Of a stretch of DNA of 64,000 nucleotides, positions 58,074 to 64,000 are shown one piece after another. Positions within the stretch are counted from its first letter, which is position 1. Each line of letters starts with the position of its first letter. The stretch comes from Pyrus communis (taxonomy: Eukaryota > Streptophyta > Magnoliopsida > Rosales > Rosaceae). The DNA is taken from the NCBI RefSeq assembly GCF_963583255.1, contig NW_026908893.1, positions 124,001 through 188,000 of the forward strand. The letters are read 5' to 3'. The notes beneath the pieces are model-generated. The model made no database searches. It was not told the origin of the DNA and saw only the letters and a program-made list of their open reading frames with translations. The translations under genes were made by a program, and so were the position numbers.

Positions 58074-59191
58074 ATGCCTCGTAGATATGCCTTTGGGAGG
58101 GCCGACGAGGCCACCCACCCTGACTCCATCAGAGCCACTTTAGCTGAATTTGTTGCCACTTTCATCTTTGTCTTTGCCGGGGAAGGCTCTGCTCTTGCTC
58201 TTGGTATGATATCTAAACAAATCTAGCTTGTTGCATAATAGCGACGTCATGAACAGAAAATTAATCAAGTAATCATTCATTCTGTTTATTAGCTCTTTTC
58301 ATATGTTAATATATCTATATATCTATGCATGTGCATGTTTCGTTGATATTCCTGCACAGATCTACATGAAATGAGACATGCCATCATCATCCCTCCTCCT
58401 TGACTAAAACTTGATAATCTGTTTCGCAACTAATTAATTGGCAGGGAAGATTTACAAGGATAGCGGCACGTCAGCATCTGAGCTGATAGCCATAGCTCTT
58501 GCACACGCCTTCTCTCTCTTTTCCGCCATCTCAGCCAGCATTAACGTATCTGGTGGCCATGTCAACCCTGCTGTAACCTTTGGTGCTCTTCTTGGTGGAA
58601 GGCTATCCGTTGTTCGCGCTCTATACTACTGGGTTGCACAGCTTCTTGGGGCTATTGTGGCTTCTCTTTTGTTAAGGCTTGTCACAAATGGCATGGTAAT
58701 TATTCCGTTAAAAAGTTAGCTCGCTTTGCTACAAGCTAGCCCCTTTCATTCTTAATTATTACAATTATAGCTTAATGATCAATTAATTTTATATTACTAT
58801 TCAGAGGACAGTGGGGTTCAACGTGGCCTCTGGAATTGGCGAGGGGCATGGGCTAATACTAGAGATTGTATTGACATTTGGGTTAGTTTACACCGTGTAT
58901 GCTACTGCCATTGATCCCAAGAGGGGTAGCTTGGGAACCATCGCACCTCTGGCCATTGGACTCATTGTAGGGGCAAACATCCTGGTGGGCGGTCCGTTTG
59001 ATGGGGCATGCATGAACCCGGCAAGGGCGTTTGGACCTGCACTGGTAGGGGGGAGATGGAGGAACCACTGGATCTACTGGGTTGGACCATTTCTAGGAGG
59101 CGGGTTGGCGGCTCTCATATACGAGTATATGGTCATACCAACAGAGACGCTACACCACACTCACCAGCCCTTAGCTCCTGAGGATTACTAG
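58074..59191 (+). CDS. TIP3: Tonoplast intrinsic protein TIP3-type aquaporin, 255 aa
   Basis: Three exons: 58074-58203, 58445-58695 and 58805-59191 (TAG), GT-AG introns. The N terminus [20 protein letters not shown] and the C terminus [10 protein letters not shown] are those of the TIP3 (alpha/beta-TIP) group. Both pore motifs are intact: NPA at 84-86 (SGGHVNPAV) and 198-200 ([10 protein letters not shown]). His64 and Arg201 occupy the usual TIP selectivity-filter places, and six membrane helices are expected. TIP3 proteins conduct water across the membrane of protein storage vacuoles in maturing seeds. One small oddity is Cys196, where Ser is usual before MNPAR. The gene is the last one before the subtelomeric repeats, about 4.5 kb from the telomere array, and shows no lesion. 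Confidence 0.95.
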
Positions 59192-59590
59192 TCAGTATGT
59201 CTGTTAGCTTGGCGCTTAGCCCACGTACGCACTGTAATAATACCAACATATATGTGTCAGCTACTCCCTTTGCCATTAACACCTCGAGTGTTTATGTTCG
59301 ATTTTCTGTAATTTTCCTTCTTTTTTTTTGGCAACTTTTGTGTTGGAGTTTTGTCTTCCGTTGTCTAAAACCTCATGTCCATCGTATGCATATGTGATTG
59401 TAAAGCTAATAAAGTGCCGTGGAGTTTCTTTGGCTAATTTTATTTCATACTGGGTCATATATGCAAATGACGCTATATAAATGTGCATTATAGAATGTAA
59501 GTGTGGTCGCAAACCAATGTTGCTCATTTGCTTTGCTTGGGTGTACATGTATACCCGCAGTTGCTCATTTCCTTCGTTTCATCCCTGCCC

Positions 59591-59620
<30 letters not shown>
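59192..59620 (+). other. 3' flank of TIP3 and start of repeats
   Basis: Holds the 3' untranslated region; an AATAAAG polyadenylation-like signal stands at about 59408-59414. A phrase CGCAGTTGCTCATTTCCTTC (about 59557-59576) and a poly-A run (about 59590-59619) begin the repeat zone; the phrase recurs near 59678. Confidence 0.6.
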
Positions 59621-59623
<3 letters not shown>

Positions 59624-62104
59624 CTAACCATATGGCTGTTGAATTGAAAGAAAAGTGCCCGAGAGTACATGTATATCCGCAGTTGCTCATTTCCTTCGTT
59701 TCATCCCTGTCAAAAAAAAAAAAAAAGTAAAAAGAATACATAACTATATGGCTGTTGAAGTGAAAGAAAAGTGCTCGAAATACAGATTTTCGAACTAATA
59801 CAGGTAATGAGAACATCATACCGTTTTATGGGTATACGAGTTTTATTTTAAAAAGCCAACTGTACATCTCGTAGATCATCCATTAATGATCATCTCTGCC
59901 AAAAAAGAAAAGAATACGGAACTATATGATTGTTGAATTGAAAGAAAAGCGCACGAAATACAGATTTTTGAATTAATACGGGTAATAAGAACATCATCCC
60001 ACTTTATGGGTCATCCAGTTTTATTTCAAAAATCCAACTGTACATCTCATAGGTCATCCCTGCCAAAAAAGAAAAGAATACAGAACTATATGGCTGTTGA
60101 ATTGAAAGAAAAGTGCCCAAAATATAGATTTTCGAACTAATACGGGTAATGAGAACATCATCCCACTTTATGAGTCTATGAGTTTTGTTTCAAAAAGCCA
60201 ATTGAACATCTCATTGATCATCCCATAAAGAACATCTTTGCCAAAAATGAAAAAAAATACGGAACTATATGACTATTGAATTGAAAGAAGCACAGATTTT
60301 CGAACCAATACTGGTAAGCGGAACATCATCCCACTTTATGGGTCTACGAGTTTTATTTTGAAAAGCCAATTGAACATCTCATTGGTCATCCCATAAAGAA
60401 CATCTCTGCCAAAAATGAAAAAAAATACGGGACTATATGACTTTTGAATTGAAAGAAAAGTGCCCGAAACACAGTTTTTCGAACCAATACGAGTAAGCGA
60501 AACATCATCCCACTTTATGAGTCTACGAGTTTTATTTTGAAAAGCCAATTGTACATCTCATAGATGATCCCTTAAAGATCATCTCTGCCAAAAACGAAAC
60601 AAATATGAAACAATACGACTGTTGAATTGAAAGAAAAGTGCCCGAAATACAGATTTTCGAACTAATACATGCATTGAGAACATTTTCCCACTTTATGGGT
60701 CTACGAGTTTTATTTTAAAAAGCGAAATCTACATCTCATAGGTCATCCCTTAGTGATCATCTCTACCTAAAATGAAAAGAATACGAAACTATATGACTGT
60801 TGAATTGAAAGAAAAGAGCCCAAATTATAGATTTTTGAACTAATACGGGTAATGAGACCATCATCCCACTTTAAGGGTCTACGTGTTTTATTTCAAAAAG
60901 ACAACTTAGCAACTCATAGGTTATCCCTTAAGATCATTGCCAAAAATGAAAAGAACACGGAACTATATGACTGTTGAATTGAAAGAAAAGTCCACGAAAT
61001 ACAGATTTTCGAATTAATACGAGTAATGAGAACATCATCCCACTTTATGGGGCTACGAGTTTTATTTCGAAAACCCAACTATACATCTCATAGGTCATCC
61101 CTTAAAGATCATCCCTGTGACAAAAGAAAAGAATACAGAACTATGTGGCTGTTGAATTGAAAGAAAAATGACCGAAATACAGATTTTCGAACTAATACGT
61201 GTAATGAGAACATCATCCCACTTTATGGGTCTACAAGTTTTATTTCAAAAAGCCACCTGTACATCTCATAGGTCAACCATTAATGATTATCTCTGCCAAA
61301 AATGAAAAGAATACGAAACTATATGATTGTTGAATTGAAAGAAGAATGCCTGAATTATAGATTTTCGACTTAATACGGGTAATGAGAACATGATCCCATT
61401 TTATGGGACTTCAAGTTTTATTTTCAAAAGCCAACTATACATCTCATAGGTCATCCTTTAAAGATCATCTCTGCCAAAAATGAAAAGAATACGAAACTAT
61501 ATGACTTTTGAATTGAAAGAAAAGTGCCCGAAATACAGATTTTTGAATTAATACGGGTAACGAGAACATCATCCCACTTTATAGATCTACGAGTTTTCTT
61601 TAGAAAAGCCAACCTTACAACTCATTGGTTATCTCTTAAATATCATGTTTAATAAGAATGAAAAGAATACATAACTATATTACTGTTGAATTGAAAGAAA
61701 AGTGCCCGAAGTATAGATTCGATTTAAAATTGGTAATGAGAACATCATCCCACTTTATGGGTGTATGAGTTTTATTTCGAAATACCAACTATACATCTCA
61801 TACGTCATCCCTTAAAGATCATCCCTGCCACAAAAGAAAAGAATACAGAACTATATGGTTGTTGAATTGAAAGAAAAGTACCCTAAATACGGATTTTTGA
61901 ATTAATACGAGCAATGAGAACATCATTCCACTTTATGGGTCTACGAGTTTTATTTCAAAAAGCCAACTGTACATCCCATTGGTCATCCCTTAAATGTCAT
62001 ATATGCCAAAAATGAAAAAAAAATATGGAACTATATAACTGCTGAATTGAAAGAAAAGTGGCCGAAATACATATTTTTGATTTAATACTTATAACGAGAA
62101 GTGC
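59621..62104 (+). repeat. Subtelomeric satellite, ~177-bp monomer, about 15 copies
   Basis: The marker word GTTGAATTGAAAG, or a close variant, recurs at about 59638, 59755, 59932, 60099, 60276, 60445, 60623, 60800, 60975, 61153, 61330, 61508, 61687, 61860 and 62043, a spacing mostly of 166-183 bp. Each monomer also contains AATACAGATTTTCGAACTAA, GAACATCATCCCACTTTATG, a CTACGAGTTTTATTT phrase and TCATCCCTTAAAGATCATC. All copies share one orientation. The first two are shortened and mixed with the TIP3-flank phrase and poly-A runs. Copies differ from each other at many sites. Confidence 0.95.
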
Positions 62105-62275
62105 CCAGTTTAGGGTTTTGGGTTTTAGGGTTTAAGGGTTTTAGGTTTGGGGTTTAGGGTTTAGGGTTTGGTGTTTAGGGGTTAGGGTTTTGGGTTCAGG
62201 GTTCAGGGTTCGAGGTTTTAGGGTTCGGGGTTTTAGGGTTTAGGGTTTAGGGGTTTAGGGGTGTAGGGTTTAGGG
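62105..62275 (+). repeat. Degenerate interstitial telomeric repeats
   Basis: TTTAGGG units mixed with variants such as TTTTAGGG, TTCAGGG, TTTGGGG and TTAGGG, in the same orientation as the terminal array. It separates the 177-bp satellite from the next repeat block. Confidence 0.95.
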
Positions 62276-62439
62276 TCACCTCAATTTGTGTGTCGCTTGT
62301 ACTCCTCGTTTTCCGTGTTGTTGGGCCTCATCGGTTTCGTGTCGTTGGTCTAACTCGTTTTCCCCCTGTCCTCGTCCCCCTTCCCCCTTCCTTTCCCTGT
62401 CCCCGTCCCTTTTCCCCCTTCCCCCTTCTTCTCGTTGAA

Positions 62440-63430
62440 TGATAAACATGGTATGAGAATGGAAAGTATAGTTGTAATGGCTACCATTGGATGAGAATGA
62501 TAATCTATTGGGTATATTGAGAAGAAACAACAATGCATCTAGTGCCATTGTCTACCATCTTGACAGAATTTGAGAGAATCATCAACAATCACCATCATTC
62601 CCCTTAATGGACGAGAATGATAATCTATTGGGTGTATTAATATGAAACATACTATGAGAATGGAAAGTATAGTTGTGACACCAAAGCTTAGCTTCATTGG
62701 TAATGGATGGGAATGATAATCTATTGGGTATATTTTCAATTCTCCAACTTCAATCATAAGCATGGTATGAGAATGGAAAGTATAGTTGTGAGATGATCAT
62801 GACCAATCTCCATCCTTCCCCATTCCTCACTCATTTCATTTCAATAAACACGTAGCTTGGTAATGGATGAGAATGATAATCTATTGGGTATATTGTATTC
62901 ACAACAATGCATCTACTCCCATTCTATACCATCTCGAAAGAATTTGAAAGAATTATGTCCACCATTTCCCAGTTTTGATGCATTCCCTGACCCTTCCTTA
63001 TGTTGTCCCATTTCTTTCCCCCCCCCCATTCCCCATTCCTACCTACGTACATATGCCATGTGGATAAGAAGAAACAACTCCGCATCTAGTGTACCATGCC
63101 TAGTAATGGACGAGAATGATAATCTATTGGGTATATTTTCAATTATCTTACATCAATGATGAACACGGTATGAGAATGGAAAGTATAGTTGTGGGAGAAA
63201 GAACCAAACCCTTTAACTCTCCATCTTCACCATGCCGTCACTAGTCTATTTCCCATAACTATACTTTCCATTCTCATACTTAGGAGATGGACGAGTCATG
63301 ACATCGTGAAGATTGAGAGTTAAGGGGTTTACTTCTTTCTCCCACAACTAAACTTTCCATTCTCATACTTGGGAGATAGACTAGTGACGGCATGGTGAAA
63401 ATTGAGAGTTCAAGGGTTTGCTTTTTTCTT
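62440..63430. repeat. Complex subtelomeric repeat with direct and inverted copies
   Basis: GAGAATGATAATCTATTGGG recurs near 62494, 62611, 62712, 62869 and 63111, and GAGAATGGAAAGTATAGTTG near 62454, 62656, 62769 and 63171. The latter appears inverted near 63259 and 63348. Longer inverted arms (about 63190-63262 against 63355-63415, with GCCGTCACTAGTCTAT / ATAGACTAGTGACGGC) can form a hairpin. Units vary in length and carry C-rich spacers. No coding frame is convincing. Confidence 0.85.
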
Positions 63431-63495
63431 TCAATCATTCCTTCCTTCCTTATTTCCTTCCTTCCCTTCGTCCTTCCTTCATTCCTTCCTTCCAT
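63425..63495 (+). repeat. CCTT-rich low-complexity stretch
   Basis: Irregular TTCCTTCCTTC words between the complex repeat and the GGCAA minisatellite. The open frames on both strands here are composition artefacts. Confidence 0.85.
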
Positions 63496-63556
63496 GTTTT
63501 TATATTCTGTTTTTCAACTTAAACCTTTTCAACTTCATTTTACTATGGTTTTCCAG

Positions 63557-63690
63557 TGAAGGCAAGGCAGATGTGGCTCGAGGCAAGGCAAGGCAAAACT
63601 GCATCCAGGCAAGGCAAGGTAGATGTGCCCCGAGGCAAAGCAAGGCAAAACTACCTCGAGGCAAGGAAGGGCAAGGCAAGGCAAACTTTC
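63557..63690 (+). repeat. GGCAAGGCAA-rich minisatellite next to the telomere
   Basis: About three irregular units of 45-52 bp built from CAAGGCAAGG, AGATGTG and CCTCGAGG words, directly next to the telomere array. Confidence 0.9.
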
Positions 63691-63696
63691 AGGTAT

Positions 63697-64000
63697 GGGG
63701 TTTAGGGTTTAGGGTTTAGGGTTTAGGGTTTAGGGTTTAGGGTTTAGGGTTTAGGGTTTAGGGTTTAGGGTTTAGGGTTTAGGGTTTAGGGTTTAGGGTT
63801 TAGGGTTTAGGGTTTAGGGTTTAGGGTTTAGGGTTTAGGGTTTAGGGTTTAGGGTTTAGGGTTTAGGGTTTAGGGTTGAGGTAGGGTTTAGGGTTTAGGG
63901 TTTAGGGTTTAGGGTTTAGGGTTTAGGGTTTAGGGTTTAGGGTTTAGGGTTTTAGGGTTTAGGGTTTAGGGTTTAGGGTTTAGGGTTTTAGGGTTTTAGG
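63697..64000 (+). repeat. Telomere array (TTTAGGG)n
   Basis: About 43 units of TTTAGGG. Near-perfect apart from one irregular spot (GGTTGAGGTAGGG, about 63875-63887) and a few TTTTAGGG variants, which cluster near 63950 and at the right edge. The G-rich strand points right, so the chromosome end is to the right. The array meets the window edge, so its length is not known. Confidence 0.98.

Noticed and set aside
59621..62104. Regularly spaced repeats that could suggest a CRISPR array
   Set aside because: The whole ~177-bp unit is repeated, not short repeats with unique spacers, and the DNA is a plant chromosome end. It is a satellite.
62276..62548. Charged minus-strand open frames in the subtelomere
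   Set aside because: They come from C-rich/G-rich repeat spacers and have no conserved domain.
1..64000. A transferred or virus-derived gene cluster, or an operon-like metabolic cluster around the P450
   Set aside because: The P450, LSM8, kinase and aquaporin genes are ordinary plant genes far apart, with no shared pathway and no other biosynthetic enzymes nearby. I also saw no convincing tRNA or complete rRNA gene.

Overview
The window is nuclear DNA from a flowering plant and ends in a telomere. The last ~300 bases (63697-64000) are an almost pure TTTAGGG array, the plant telomere repeat, with the G-rich strand running off the right edge, so the right end of the window is a chromosome end and the left end is centromere-proximal. 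The genes have introns, the intergenic DNA is AT-rich, and most of the sequence is transposon-derived. The protein sequences and the Cassandra-type TRIM suggest a eudicot; Rosaceae (apple/pear-like) is my impression only.

Five protein genes look intact after I worked out their splice sites by hand. They are: a UPF0426-like predicted plastid protein (12656-14578, minus); a CYP724-type cytochrome P450 of brassinosteroid synthesis (22664-29932, plus, eight exons); LSM8, a core protein of the nuclear U6 LSM ring (41127-42273, minus, five coding exons); an LRR receptor-like kinase of the LRR-III type with a degenerate catalytic loop (44978-47327, plus); and a seed-type tonoplast aquaporin TIP3 (58074-59191, plus) with RY and ABRE-like motifs upstream. 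They are unrelated in function; I see no gene cluster or shared pathway.

Transposons fill the space between them. LTR elements: a truncated Ty1-copia (1-3391); Ty3-gypsy-type solo LTRs (7370-8814; 9926-~12402, truncated; 16548-18831); a gypsy LTR-like stretch (~14585-15800); a copia 5' fragment (13259-13726); a young full-length copia on the minus strand with apparently identical LTRs and target duplication GCGGC (31038-36276); a Cassandra-type TRIM with 5S-rRNA-like LTRs (37407-38065); and a full-length, decayed chromodomain gypsy with target duplication GGATA (47685-55723). DNA elements: four long-terminal-inverted-repeat, Mutator-like elements with 9-bp target duplications (5179-6575, which carries a captured 40S ribosomal protein S17 gene relic; 19801-20738; 39588-40882; 44049-44517), a decayed PIF/Harbinger element in the large P450 intron, and several MITEs. 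A LINE ORF2 fragment lies at 55883-~57100.

The subtelomere starts right after the aquaporin gene: about 15 copies of a ~177-bp satellite (59621-62104), a block of degenerate telomere repeats (62105-62275), a second complex repeat with direct and inverted copies (62440-63430), a GGCAA-rich minisatellite (63557-63690), then the telomere. Nothing here looks like a wholly new biological system. The most notable items are the S17-carrying Pack-MULE, the paralogous empty site that dates a Mutator-like insertion, and the layered chromosome end.
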